Below are positions 1-9,271 of a stretch of DNA of 64,000 nucleotides, one piece after another; position 1 is the first letter of the stretch; the number at the start of each line of letters is the position of its first letter. The notes under the pieces are model-generated. The model worked only from the letters and a program-made list of their open reading frames with translations, did no database searches and was not told the DNA's origin. The stretch spans positions 29,394,667 to 29,458,666 of the forward strand of contig CP154956.1 in the NCBI GenBank assembly GCA_039621445.1, read 5' to 3'. Made by a program: the position numbers and the translations under genes. This stretch comes from Euglena gracilis (lineage: Eukaryota > Euglenida > Euglenophyceae > Euglenales).

Positions 1-150
1 CCCAGATTGACTTTTTCTTCGGGGGGGGGGGGGGGGGGGCGGCAAAAATTGTGGGCCCAGATTGACTTTTTTCTGGGGGGGGGGTGGCCAGCACATGTCA
101 CATCCCTATATTTTTTTGTCATGTCCCCCAGGTATTTTGTCGTTCCTGTA
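1..150. repeat. R1 minisatellite, two copies, plus R2-like tail
   Basis: Two copies of the poly-G minisatellite R1 (core GGGCCCAGATTGACTTTTT followed by a G run and GGCCAGCA) lead into a CACATCCC-type R2 unit. The same R1-to-R2 junction recurs at about 1090-1160. No coding signal is seen. Confidence 0.8.
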
Positions 151-215
151 ATCTGAAATCCCGAGGATTAAAAGATCCTGCTGCCGGGTCTCCACTGACT
201 GCAACTGGAGTGTAG

Positions 216-347
216 AGAGAGAATTGGAAGACGAGAAACTTCCAGGCTACTGGCCAACGACGTTTGAGGAGGACTGTGAAAATCTTGTCGCGCTGAAGAA
301 TGAATTGGCAGATATGGTCGAGAGATTCAGCCAGAGCTCTTCGTTTG
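216..347 (+). CDS. Coiled-coil protein gene, exon a
   Basis: Candidate internal exon of 132 nt (44 codons), phase 1 at both ends. The acceptor is GTGTAG and the donor TTTG/GTTC. It reads RELEDEKLPGYWPTTFEED, then a helical stretch ALKNELADMVERFSQ. The frame is open further upstream to about 164, so the exact acceptor is uncertain. It probably belongs with the exons at 1207, 1798 and 2646, which have the same strand and the same charged helical composition. I do not recognise the protein family; a spindle, kinetochore or flagellar coiled-coil protein would fit but is only inference. Confidence 0.5.
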
Positions 348-434
348 GTTCATTTTCACAGCCCCAAGTTTTTTTGTCACTTCATCATTTTTAAGTTATT
401 ATATCATTATATATTGTATTATATATATTCTTAA

Positions 435-700
435 ACTATTATGAATCCCCCAAGTTTTTTGTCACATCCCCATTTTTTTATCTCACGTCCCCAATGTTTT
501 TTGTCAGATCCCCAAGGTTTTTTGTCCAATCCCCAAGGTTTTTTGTCACATCCCCAAGGTTTGTTGTCACATCCCCAAGGTTTTTTGTCACATCCCCAAG
601 GTGTTTTGTCACATATATTATTAAATTATTATACATTTTTGTCACCTCCCCAAATTCTTTTTTCCCCTTCGCCAAGCTCTTTGTTTCCATTGCGAAGTTT
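435..700. repeat. R2 minisatellite array (20 bp unit)
   Basis: Tandem units of TTTTTTGTCACATCCCCAAGG with small variants, with an AT-rich break at about 615-640. It sits in the presumed intron between the exons at 216 and 1207. All ORFs across it are repeat translations. Confidence 0.9.
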
Positions 701-804
701 TTTTCATCACAATTGTGGCAGGGCTGGCTTTATATATTGTATATTATATTGTATTATATTATTGGGTTGGCTTTTTCATGCCACACATGGCCGGTTAGTT
801 CACA

Positions 805-1110
805 CGTAAAACGTGTGGGCCCAGATTGACTTTTTTTTCGGGGGGGGGTGGGCGGTAAAATTTGTGGGCCCAGATTGACTTTCTTCGGGGGGGGGGGGGG
901 GCCAGCAAAACGTGTTGGCCCAGCCAGATTTTTTTTCGGGGGGGGTGGCCAGCAAAACTTCTGTGCCCAGATTGACTTTTTTTTCGGGGGGGGTGGGGGG
1001 GCGGCCGGCAAAGCGTGTGGGCCCAGATTGACTTTTTTCGGGGGGGGGGCGGTAAAACGTGTGGGCCCAAATTGACTTTTCTTCGGGGGGGGGTGGCCAG
1101 CACATGTCAC
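805..1110. repeat. R1 minisatellite array, six copies
   Basis: Six tandem copies of the roughly 50 bp R1 unit (GTGGGCCCAGATTGACTT core, poly-T then poly-G, GGCCAGCA or GGCGGTAA linker). Minus-strand proline/lysine-rich ORFs here are artefacts of the repeat. The array ends in an R2-like segment at 1105-1165. Confidence 0.9.
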
Positions 1111-1206
1111 ATCCCCATATTTTTTTGTCACGTCCCCCAGGTATTTTGTCATTCCTGTAACATTCCTTGCTTTTTCATGCCACACATGGCTGGTCAGTTC
1201 ACATAG

Positions 1207-1412
1207 TTTTAAGGAGCCCTGGGCCTGACGATCTTTTAGTTGTGATGGGTGACCTCGAAGCGAAGGGATCAACAGTTCTGGACTTCCTGCTGCCCAAGAG
1301 AATTCACATGCATGCCGATCTCGTCAAGAAAAGAGAACAAGTTGATGCGGTTGTGGAAAGAGTAGCCAAAGGGTTGTTGAAGTTCATTTTCGAGAGGAGG
1401 TTGCCACGCAGG
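1207..1412 (+). CDS. Coiled-coil protein gene, exon b
   Basis: The open stretch begins after the acceptor TTCACATAG and would start in phase 1. It reads SPGPDDLLVVMGDLEAKG, then TVLDFLLPKRIHMHADLVKK and a helical REQVDAVVERVAKGLLKFI. The end is uncertain: donors are possible at 1399 (AG/GT, phase 2) and 1412 (GG/GT, phase 0). Charged helical composition and a lack of homopolymers set it apart from the flanking minisatellites. Family not recognised. Confidence 0.5.
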
Positions 1413-1797
1413 GTTTTTCTGACCCGAAATACTACCCCCCCCCTTTGTCCACCGACCACCCCTAAACCCAGGTACTTGCCCAATGTCTGTTCCGCTTTAT
1501 ACAAACTTAAGTGGACGAAAAAAAAAACTCATGGCACAAGTTGGAGAGTATAAGGAAGTTATGGGGGGTATAGCTCAAAAAATACTTGAAATTTGGTCGA
1601 TTTGCTTATTTTACGTTGCATTTGGTGACCCTTCGTCCCTCGCATCCCAGCACCATTCCTGCCACCCCCCACTCCTCATCCATGTGTGTTCGCGAAAATG
1701 CACAATTTTCTATTTGATGTCCGGTTCTTTATGTTTGTTTTGGACACCCCCAAACCCTGTTAGATGCTAGACCAACTTTTTTTTGCCATATCCCCAG

Positions 1798-2236
1798 GTG
1801 TGTCCTCCATCTCCTTGAGGACAACAGCAGAAACCCTGGCGAGGCCCAAGAAGGAAGGCAATGATTATTTGGAGATGCTGCAGAAGACAAAAGGTGAACT
1901 TGCCGATGTGAAAAAAGCTTTTCTCCTGGAGAAGCAAAAGAAGGAGGACATGAAGGCCACGGCGGAATCCAAACGGAAGGAACGTGAAGACCTCATGAAC
2001 AAGTTGCACGCCAAGACGGCTGCCATTGCTCTGCTTACAACTGCAAAGCTTTTGCAAAGTTGGCAACATGTGCCGGACCTGAAGGCGAAGATTATTGAAA
2101 GCAATCAGAGGGAGATTGAGTTGCGAGCCATTGTTACCCAAGCCAAAGAGGAGATGCAGGCAATTGCTGCAGTTAATGAAAGAATTTCGGACCTGAACTC
2201 GAAGCTCGACGAAGCAAAAAGCCTCTACAACTCAGG
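1798..2236 (+). CDS. Coiled-coil protein gene, exon c (main coiled coil)
   Basis: The largest clear exon in the first 10 kb, about 146 codons. The acceptor is TATCCCCAG, itself part of an R2-like unit, and gives a phase-1 start; the donor CAGG/GTATTG gives a phase-2 end. The protein is almost continuously helical with heptad spacing: EMLQKTKGELADVKKAF, then EKQKKEDMKATAESKRKERE, and near the end ERISDLNSKLDEAKSLYN. Lys and Glu dominate, as in long parallel coiled coils. An antisense ORF over the same bases is a shadow. No catalytic motif is visible; a structural role is inferred from composition only. Confidence 0.65.
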
Positions 2237-2645
2237 GTATTGCTGAGCAGTTCTTGAATGAATAGTCTGTGTTTTTTTTTGCTGGTTTTCTCCTGTAAAA
2301 TTCATTGGAGATTTCCCGTGCCTGCCACAAAATCGGTGGGAGATTCTTTTGACATCCGATATTTGGCGACCGAGATGAAAATACGGTATCGGGGGTTTGA
2401 AAAAAACATCGATCAGAAGATGCTTCAAACTGTTTGTTTTTTCCGGGATTTTTGAAAAGATGCATTTGTGCCTAAGGGGGGCTTGAATTTTTGGGGCTTG
2501 GATTTTTGCTGGCCCAAGGGCTGTCGTAAATTTGGATTTATAAGAAGCAAGAAGGAAGAAGCTGGCCAAATATTCATTCCAAATAATTTTCCCCCAAACC
2601 GCTCGATTGATCGGCAATGCCCTGTCAAGAATCTCTTGGCAAAAG

Positions 2646-2757
2646 AAAGATTGAGTATGACGAAAAATTGGCCAAGAAGATGAAGAAGCTTGAAAGATTG
2701 TATGCAGAGTTGGAAGCTGAAGGTGGTGTGCCCTACCTGCCTCCTCTTCTTGAATGA
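2646..2757 (+). CDS. Coiled-coil protein gene, terminal exon d
   Basis: Terminal exon of 37 codons ending in TGA at 2755-2757. The acceptor GGCAAAAG leaves one base, phase 2, which matches the phase-2 donor at 2236. It reads KIEYDEKLAKKMKKLERLY, then AELEAEGGVPYLPPLLE and stop. The helical start continues the composition of exon c, and the hydrophobic proline-rich tail is a plausible natural C-terminus. The phase match is the main support for joining the two exons. Confidence 0.55.
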
Positions 2758-2785
2758 ACAACCTGTTTCTGTTTTCTGTATCTTT

Positions 2786-2989
2786 GCACATATGGCACGG
2801 GGTAGGGGGGTAGTGGTTGGGGGGTTAGGGGTGCGGGGGCAGGCTTTGGGTTTGGGGGGAGCCCCCCCCCACACACTAGGAGTACCAAATATGTCCCCCG
2901 ACCTGGCTATGGGTCAAATTCGGTCGGGGTTGGAGGGTTGGGGGGGGAGGGGGGTAGGGGGTAGAGGGTTGCCCGGTTCGTGCCATTAC
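2786..2989. mobile_element. MITE-like TIR element A (204 bp)
   Basis: Starts GCACATATGGCACG and ends CGGTTCGTGCCATTAC, so the ends are imperfect inverted repeats (ATGGCACG versus CGTGCCAT). It is flanked by the direct repeat ATCTTT (2780-2785 and 2990-2995). The interior is G-rich and non-coding. A longer relative lies at 5653-6161. Likely a non-autonomous DNA transposon. Confidence 0.7.
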
Positions 2990-3110
2990 ATCTTTGGCAT
3001 TTGTGTTTGTCTTTTGACGAACAAAACAAAGGCATTGCAACGCAGCCCCCCCGTGTGAAGCGAACCACGCATGATGTGCCTGAGTGATCTTGTTCTTTGT
3101 TCTTTTGCCT
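2966..3110. repeat. Segmental duplicate of 3818-3962
   Basis: About 145 bp, including the right end of element A and the adjacent sequence ATCTTTGGCATTTGTGTTTG, is repeated nearly identically at 3818-3962. The copy there lies next to a truncated element A end, showing local duplication after insertion. Confidence 0.8.
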
Positions 3111-3117
3111 CTCGCAG

Positions 3118-3165
3118 GTGCTCATCCTCAGCCTGTGAGCTTGGAGAACCCCGGGAGCCCTGCAG
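3118..3165 (+). CDS. Short phase-1 exon (GAHPQPVSLENPGSPA)
   Basis: 48 nt between the acceptor CTCGCAG and the donor GCAG/GTTTGT; phase 1 at both ends. It reads AHPQPVSLENPGSPA. The 3' end (AGCCCTGCAG/GTTTGT) is shared with the duplicated exons at 4180 and 4695, so it is probably a diverged member of the same exon family. Protein unknown. Confidence 0.4.
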
Positions 3166-3417
3166 GTTTGTGAGGGGAGGGAGTGTGCGTGCTGGGGTTT
3201 TTTGCAAGCACTGTCGGTGGGTGTGGAGTGCTGGCTGGGGCCGGTGTTCTTTTTTATTTCGTGCCGCACTATTTGATTTTTCAGTTTTTTTCCTTAATTC
3301 ACCAAACCCCCTCCTCAAATAGAAAAGCCCCAAATAACAACCCCCCAAATAGAGGTATTGTTTCTGTGTAGGACTGCTCTCATGCACTGGGTTTTTAATG
3401 ACTCTTAATGGAAACAT

Positions 3418-3852
3418 TGTCACATCCCCAAGGTTTTTTGTCATATAGGGGGTCATGCAGGGGGTTGAGGGTTGCCCGGTTCGTGCCATTACATCAAGAT
3501 TTTTTGTCACATCCCCAAGATTTTTTGTCACATCCCCAAGGTTTTTTGTCACATCCCCAATGTTTTTTGTCACATCCCCGAGGTTTTTTTGTCACATCCC
3601 CAAGATTTTTTGTCACATCCCCAATGATTTCTGTCACATCCCTAAGGTGTTTTGTGGTTTTTTGTCACATCCCCAAGGTTTTTTGTCACATCCCCGAGGT
3701 TTGGGAGGGGGGTGGCCAGCAAAACGTGTGGGCCCAGATTGACATTTTCTTCGGGGGACTCTTAATGGAAACATTGTCACATCCCCAAGGTTTTTTGTCA
3801 TATAGGGGGTCATGTAGGGGGTAGAGGGTTGCCCGGTTCGTTCCATTACATC
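3418..3852. repeat. R2 array with one R1 unit and two element A remnants
   Basis: R2 units occupy about 3418-3440, 3499-3700 and 3776-3800; one R1 unit lies at 3715-3757. Two short element A right-end remnants (GGTTGCCCGGTTCGT) sit inside R2 at about 3441-3492 and 3800-3852, each joined to GTCATATAGGGGGTCATG. No coding signal. Confidence 0.8.
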
Positions 3853-4179
3853 TTTGGCATTTGTGTTTGTCTTTTGACGAACAAAACAAAGGCATTGCAA
3901 TGCACCCCCCCGTGTGAAGCGAACCACGCATGATGTGCCTGAGTGATCTTGTTCTTTGTTCAAGACATGTCGCGATGTTTGTTTTTGAGCCTTTTCCCTC
4001 CCTCTCTCCCTCCAGCCGGCTTCACATTGGAAACAAGCTTGGTTGGTCCTGGAATTAGGGTGTGGTCAAATATGGCTGTTTCGAAAAGGCTCAAATATGC
4101 TTTTTTCCCCGCCTCACACCCGATACGTGTTCAAATTCCTTTATTTTTTATTGAAAATGTTTTTTGTTGCTCTTCACAG

Positions 4180-4260
4180 GCGAGGTCAATCACCCTGAGG
4201 CGCAGGATGCGTCCCGAAAGGAAGACATGGAGAACGACGGAAACCCCAAGAGCCCTGCAG
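4180..4260 (+). CDS. Duplicated phase-1 exon, copy 1
   Basis: 81 nt (27 codons), phase 1 at both ends, acceptor TTCACAG, donor GCAG/GTTTGT. It reads EVNHPEAQDASRKEDMEND, then GNPKSPA. Hydrophilic and probably disordered. Because it is symmetric it can be tandemly duplicated without shifting the frame, and the second copy at 4695 confirms this kind of duplication. Family unknown. Confidence 0.5.
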
Positions 4261-4694
4261 GTTTGTTAGGGGAGGGAAGGCGGGGGGCGACCAGCTGGTG
4301 GGGTGGGGGGGGGGGGGAATTTTGACTGCTGCCTCTGAGTTGCCGTTGTGGATTCTCTCGTTCATTCCTTTGCCAGTGGGACATCAGTGGGCTAGACCTT
4401 CAGGTACGATTTTTTTTCATACGTCATATCCCCAATGATTTCTATCACATCCCCAAGGTTTTTTGTCACATCCCCAAGGTTTTCTGTCACATCCCCAACA
4501 TTTCACTCTCTCCCTCGCTCCAGCCGGCTTCACATTGGAAACAAGCTTGGTTGGTCCTGGAATTAGGGTGTGGTCAAATATGGCTGTTTCGAAAAAGGCT
4601 CAAATATGCTTTTTTCCCCGCCTCACACCCGATACGTGTTCAAATTCCTTTATTTTTTATTTTTATTGAAAATGTTTTTTGTTGCTCTTCACAG

Positions 4695-4775
4695 GCGAGG
4701 TCAATCACCCTGAGGCGCGGGATGCGTCCCGAAAGCAAGACATGGAGAACGACGGAAACCCCAAGAGCCCTGCAG
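4695..4775 (+). CDS. Duplicated phase-1 exon, copy 2
   Basis: Same exon as 4180-4260 with two residue-changing substitutions (AQ to AR and KE to KQ). Both splice sites and the reading frame are kept, which is weak evidence for selection or for a very recent duplication. Confidence 0.5.
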
Positions 4776-5209
4776 GTTTGTTAGGGGAGGGAAGGCGGGG
4801 GGCGACCAGCTGGTGGGGTTGGGGGGGGCGGGAATTTTGACTGCTGCCTCTGAGTTGCCGTTGTGGATTCTCTCGTTCATTCCTTTGCCAATGGGACATC
4901 AGTGGGCTAGACCTTCAGGTACGATTTTTTTTCATACGTCATATCCCCAATGATTTCTATCACATCCCCAAGGTTTTTTGTCACATCCCCAAGGTTTTCT
5001 GTCACATCCCCAACATTTCACTCTCTCCCTCGCTCCAGCCGGCTTCACATTGGAAACAAGCTTGGTTGGTCCTGGAATTAGGGTGTGGTCAAATATGGCT
5101 GTTTCGAAAAAGGCTCAAATATGCTTTTTTCCCCGCCTCACACCCGATACGTGTTCAAATTCCTTTATTTTTTATTTTTATTGAAAATGTTTTTTGTTGC
5201 TCTTCACAG

Positions 5210-5265
5210 GCGAGGTCAATCACCCTGAGGCGCAGGATGCGTCCCGAAAGCAAGACTTCCTGTGA
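5210..5265 (+). CDS. Duplicated exon, truncated copy 3
   Basis: Begins like copies 1 and 2 (EVNHPEAQDASRKQD) but diverges after the CAA codon at 5251 and reaches TGA at 5263-5265. It lost the original 3' half at the breakpoint of the tandem duplication. It could act as a terminal exon or be skipped. Confidence 0.4.
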
Positions 5266-5304
5266 TTTGAAAGAAGAACACTTCTTCACTTCTCTCACCC
5301 GCAG

Positions 5305-5469
5305 GCGCGCAGACGCGCAGGAGCAGCATGCACTTGGGCATCTGGTCCCCGACCGCTACCGAAGAGGCGGCTGACAAAAATTGCAACTGTGTAGTTTTCA
5401 AGGATGTCGGGTGTCGTTGGTTCACTCAAATTGTCATGGAGCGACCAACAGGTGGACATTCACGGGCAC
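5305..5469 (+). CDS. Phase-1 exon, Cys/Trp-containing
   Basis: 165 nt (55 codons), phase 1 at both ends. The acceptor is TCTCACCCGCAG and the donor GGGCAC/GTATTT. It reads MHLGIWSPTATEEAADKN, then CNCVVFKDVGCRWFTQIV and MERPTGGHSRA. A partial paralogue at 5605-5652 plus 6169-6230 keeps the same frame and an equivalent GT donor (GGCAT/GTAGTT), with mostly amino-acid-level differences. Function unknown; the CNC...GC spacing is not a recognised metal site. Confidence 0.5.
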
Positions 5470-5604
5470 GTATTTTGTTTTCAGGGTCTAACCATCCCTA
5501 CCTTATGTTTGCAAAAATTGGTTTTTTTTGCATTTTTGAGGTTATCAAGAGGCAGTTGCAATTTTTGAGCAGATCCAGACTTGACGTTCAGTTTTGCCCT
5601 GCAG

Positions 5605-6230
5605 GAAGATGCGGGTGACAAAAATTGCAACTGCATATTTTTCATGGATGTCGCACATATGGCACGAACCCGGCACCCCTACCCTGGGGCAGAGGGGGGA
5701 GGGGGTAGGGGGTGGGGGGTATGGGGGGTAGGGGGGCGGGGTGGGGGGGTCACCTGTTTCGGCCATGCTTACAAAAGGTGTTTCCCATTGGAAGTTGCAC
5801 ATTTATGGATGAGGTTATTTTTGTCCCGGGGGGGTGCGGGGGGCAGGGCGGAGTCCCCCGCACACTCTGTGAGCCGAATAGGGTTCAAAATGCACAAAAA
5901 AGGTTTCCAAGGGGAAAAAAAGGGGAAACCAACATGCATTTTTCGCCAATTTCAAAAAGAGGCGAAGTTTTTTTTTCCGGGGGGTGTGCGGGGGGGGCGG
6001 AGCCCCCCCCCCCGCTCACTCGGACATCTGAATAGGTCCCCCAACATGCCCACGGGTCAACTTTGGGAGGTTTCGGTTTGGAGGGTAGGGGGGGGTAGTG
6101 GGGTGGGGGGGGGAGGGGGGAGGGGGGGGGGGGTAGGGGTGCCCGGTTCGTGCCATGACTCGGATGTCGGGTGTCGTTGGTTCCCTCAAATTGTCATGGA
6201 GCGACCAACAGGTGGACATTCACAGGCATG
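5605..6230 (+). pseudogene. Second copy of the 5305 exon, split by a MITE
   Basis: Duplicate of the 3' two thirds of the 5305-5469 exon: DAGDKNCNCIFFMDV, then after a 509 bp insertion GCRWFPQIVMERPTGGHSQA. The insertion (5653-6161) and its 7 bp target duplication separate the two halves. The frame would be intact if the insertion were removed. Intronic sequence downstream (6231-6380) also matches 5470-5604. Confidence 0.65.
5653..6161. mobile_element. MITE-like TIR element B (509 bp) with known empty site
   Basis: The ends are inverted repeats: ATGGCACGAACCCGGCACCC at the left, and GGTGCCCGGTTCGTGCCAT at the right. It is flanked by the direct repeat GGATGTC (5646-5652, 6162-6168). The paralogous unoccupied site with a single GGATGTC is at 5402-5408. 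The interior is G-rich and contains no transposase. Same family as 2786-2989. Confidence 0.85.
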
Positions 6231-6380
6231 TAGTTTGTTTTCAGGGTCTAACCATCCCCACCTTCCATTTGCAGAAAATGGGTTTTTTTTGCATTTTTGA
6301 GGGAATCAAGAGGCAGTTGCAAGTTTTCAGCAGATCCAGACCCTAACCCAGAACAGACGTTCAGCTTTGCCCTCCCGGCA

Positions 6381-6740
6381 TAACAGTATATCACCATATC
6401 ATACCTCTGCTTAAGACCCGTCCTGACTGACGGACTGACTGACCCCCGGGGGGTTTTTACTGACTAAAGTGACTGACTGGTTTTGGCCCGAGACACCCCC
6501 CCCGCCGGCAAATTTTTGGCCTGTTTCAGCCAAATGTCCCCGAGTTGTTTTGTCACGTCGCCAAGGTTTTATGTCACATTCCCATATTTTTTTGTCACAT
6601 CCCCATATTTTTTTGTCACATCCCCAAGGTATCTTTGTTTGATTCCTTTTGTTTGATTTTTTTCAATTCCTCCCACAAGACCTCTTATGAGCAGAGTCAT
6701 GGAAAAATTGGGACCGCCATGCCCACACACCCACACCCCA
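6381..6740. other. Intronic stretch with R2 units
   Basis: Contains GACTGACTGA-type short repeats at about 6424-6475 and R2 units at about 6545-6640, followed by a poly-T region before the acceptor at 6741. No convincing exon seen. Confidence 0.6.
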
Positions 6741-6741
6741 G

Positions 6742-6819
6742 ACGTCGGACGAGTGATCTGGAAAAATGAACAATTGAAAGAGCAGGATTATCTATCGTGC
6801 TCCCCGAACCCCCCGGTCG
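6742..6819 (+). CDS. Phase-1 exon (VGRVIWKNEQLKEQD)
   Basis: 78 nt, acceptor CACACCCCAG and a strong donor GTCG/GTGAGC; phase 1 at both ends. It reads VGRVIWKNEQLKEQDYLS, then CSPNPPV. The downstream frame also stays open to 6893, but the consensus donor makes the short form more likely. Protein unknown. Confidence 0.45.
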
Positions 6820-6899
6820 GTGAGCAGAGGCATGGTCACCGACACCGGCAGCGCCTATTTGTGGGAATGGGGCCACACGGGGGATCTCAATGAAATCAG

Positions 6900-6911
6900 T
6901 TGGGGACGGAG
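6900..6911 (+). CDS. Candidate 12-nt microexon
   Basis: TTGGGGACGGAG lies between ATCAG and the donor GTAAGG; phase 1 at both ends (residues V/G-D-G). The same 12 nt occur at 7332-7343, also between CAG and GTACGG. Too short to stand alone; supported only by the splice sites and the duplication. Confidence 0.25.
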
Positions 6912-7042
6912 GTAAGGAATTCTGGGATGTGCCCCTCATCAAAAAGGGAATGTGAGCCAGAGATGTCCCAAGGATTGAGGATTTTTTTTGGATTCTTGGA
7001 TTTCGATGGTTTCTTCGGTTGAGGGGTGATCTTTTCTGTGTT

Positions 7043-7078
7043 TATACTTAGATACCCCCCGGGGGGTATCTAAGTATA
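7043..7078. repeat. Perfect 36 bp palindrome
   Basis: TATACTTAGATACCCCCC followed directly by its exact reverse complement, centred at 7060/7061. It can form a loop-less hairpin or cruciform. It is not next to a gene end, so a terminator role is unsupported. Confidence 0.9.
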
Positions 7079-7331
7079 CGCTTGCCGTTTTGTCACATCC
7101 CCATTATCCTTTTTCTTTCTTCATGCTATTTTTCTCACAAAAAACAAGCCCTCAGAAAACAAGCTCGGGGGAGATTCCGAGGGAGGACTTCCGGACCTTA
7201 GCTTCCTCGACGTCCATTTTCACAGATGGCGGATGCTGTAGCATGTTTTTTGTGGTTGGCCCCTGCACGTGCGAAGCAACGCACAGATTTGCAACAGTGG
7301 TTTTTCTCCTTATGACGAATTTTGGTTTCAG

Positions 7332-7343
7332 TTGGGGACGGAG
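7332..7343 (+). CDS. Candidate 12-nt microexon, second copy
   Basis: Identical 12 nt to 6900-6911, preceded by TGGTTTCAG and followed by GTACGG. Flanking intron sequence is also partly duplicated (GGAATTC...TGTGCCCCTCA). Confidence 0.25.
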
Positions 7344-7561
7344 GTACGGAATTCAGGCTGTGCCCCTCAACAAAAAGAGATGTGAGCCGGTGGGGGTTGT
7401 TTTTAGGGGTGGTTTGGAGGGTGGCTGGTCGGAGAAATGAAGTGTGGAAGGACGGAAGAGGATGGACCCACCCCCAAGGGGACGAGGTCGGTCTCTTTCA
7501 TGAGTCTCAAGGAAGTTGTCTTGTTGTTCTTGTTCTTCTTCTTTTTTCGTTTCCCCATCAG

Positions 7562-7573
7562 CGTCCGGGTGCT
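7562..7573 (+). CDS. Candidate 12-nt microexon with consensus donor
   Basis: CGTCCGGGTGCT between a pyrimidine-rich acceptor (TTTCCCCATCAG) and a full-consensus donor GTGAGT. It is again 12 nt and phase 1 compatible (S-G-C). The alternative is read-through of the frame to TGA at 7626. Confidence 0.25.
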
Positions 7574-7689
7574 GTGAGTGTGGGATCCCAGTGCAAATCT
7601 GATGGAGTCGCTACTGCTGCCTGCTGAGAGACAATTCAATTGCAATATTTCCTATGGGTACAAAGCCAGGGAACGATGGGAACGAAAAA

Positions 7690-9190
7690 ATGGTGTTTTG
7701 TCACATCCCCAAGTTTTTTTTGTCATACCCCAAATTTTTTTTCACATCCCCATATTTTTTGTCACGTCCCCATATTTTTTTCTCACGTCCCCATATTTTT
7801 GTTCAGGGGGGGATCTGGGGTGACCCCCCCCCTCGGCTTCGCGGATTTCCGGCATACAGTGAAAAGGGCCTCAAAAATTTGTTCCGGCGCCTTCGGTGCC
7901 GTGTTGCAAAATAATTTCCCAGGGGACGGCCCGTTTTTTCTCTTCCCCGGCGTCGACAAAAAAAAATCTGCCGGAAAACGGCCATTTTTAGTGGGACGTG
8001 TTATACCGCTGTGAAAATATTGAAGTGAGAGGTAACACCACCTTGCCCCCCTTCCCTGGACGAGACATCAAGGATGGCAGAGCAACGCCTATGCTTGTGT
8101 TTCCGATTTGGGGGGGGGCACGTTTCGCCTGGGGGGGGTGTGGGGCATGCCAGATACAAGAGACACCTATGTGCCCAGTGTGTCCTCCCGTCCAATGTCA
8201 CATCCCCAAGTTTTTTTTTGTCATATCCCCAAACTTTTTTTTCACATCCCCATATTTTTTTGTCACGTCCCCATGTTTTTTTCTCACGTCCCCATATTTT
8301 TGTTCAAGGGGGGATCTGGGGTGACCCCCCCCCTCGGCTTCGCGGATTTCCGGCATACAGTGAAAAAGGCCTCAAAAATTTGTTCCGGCGCCTTCGGTGC
8401 CGTGTTGCAAAATAATTTCCCAGGGGACGGCCCGTTTTTTCTCTTCCCCGGCGTCGACAAAAAAAAATCTGCCGGAAAACGGCCATTTTTAGTGGGACGT
8501 GTTATACCGCTGTGAAAATATTGAAGTGAGAGGTGACACCACCTTGCCCCCCTTCCCTGGACGAGACATCAAGGATGGCAGAGCAACGCCTATGCTTGTG
8601 TTTCCGATTTGGGGGGGGGCACGTTTCGCCTGGGGGGGGTGTGGGGCATGCCAGATACAAGAGACACCTATGTGCCCAGTGTGTCCTCCCGTCCAATGTC
8701 ACATCCCCAAGTTTTTTTTTGTCATATCCCCAAACTTTTTTTTCACATCCCCATATTTTTTTGTCACGTCCCCATGTTTTTTTCTCACGTCCCCATATTT
8801 TTGTTCAAGGGGGGATCTGGGGTGACCCCCCCCCTCGGCTTCGCGGATTTCCGGCATACAGTGAAAAAGGCCTCAAAAATTTGTTCCGGCGCCTTCGGTG
8901 CCGTGTTGCAAAATAATTTCCCAGGGGACGGCCCGTTTTTTCTCTTCCCCGGCGTCGACAAAAAAAAATCTGCCGGAAAACGGCCATTTTTAGTGGGACG
9001 TGTTATACCGCTGTGAAAATATTGAAGTGAGAGGTGACACCACCTTGCCCCCCTTCCCTGGACGAGACATCAAGGATGGCAGAGCAACGCCTATGCTTGT
9101 GTTTCCGATTTGGGGGGGGGGGCACGTTTCGCCTGGGGGGTGTGGGGCATGCCAGATACAAGAGACACCTATGTGCCCAGGCATTCACAC
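7690..9190. repeat. 501 bp tandem repeat, about 3 copies
   Basis: GGGATCTGGGGTGACCCCC recurs at about 7808, 8312 and 8813. Copies two and three are nearly identical. Each unit has an R2-like run, a GGCGCCTTCGGTGCC imperfect palindrome and a G-rich stretch. The matching triple ORFs on both strands are repeat shadows. No exon recognised inside. Confidence 0.9.
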
Positions 9191-9271
9191 ACGAGGGATT
9201 TATTTTGGGCATAATAATGGTGGAATATGTTCGATCCTCCGATTTTTTCCTCGTTATTTCTCTTTTGAAAG

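Larger units (their letters stand above)
4015..5258. repeat. 508-515 bp tandem duplication, about 2.4 copies
   Basis: The motif CCGGCTTCACATTGGAAACA recurs at about 4015, 4523 and 5038. Each unit contains a short R2 array, the acceptor TCTTCACAG, one exon and the donor GCAG/GTTTGT. Copies 1 and 2 are nearly identical; copy 3 breaks off inside the exon at about 5250. It is a recent tandem duplication of one exon with its intron. Confidence 0.9.
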
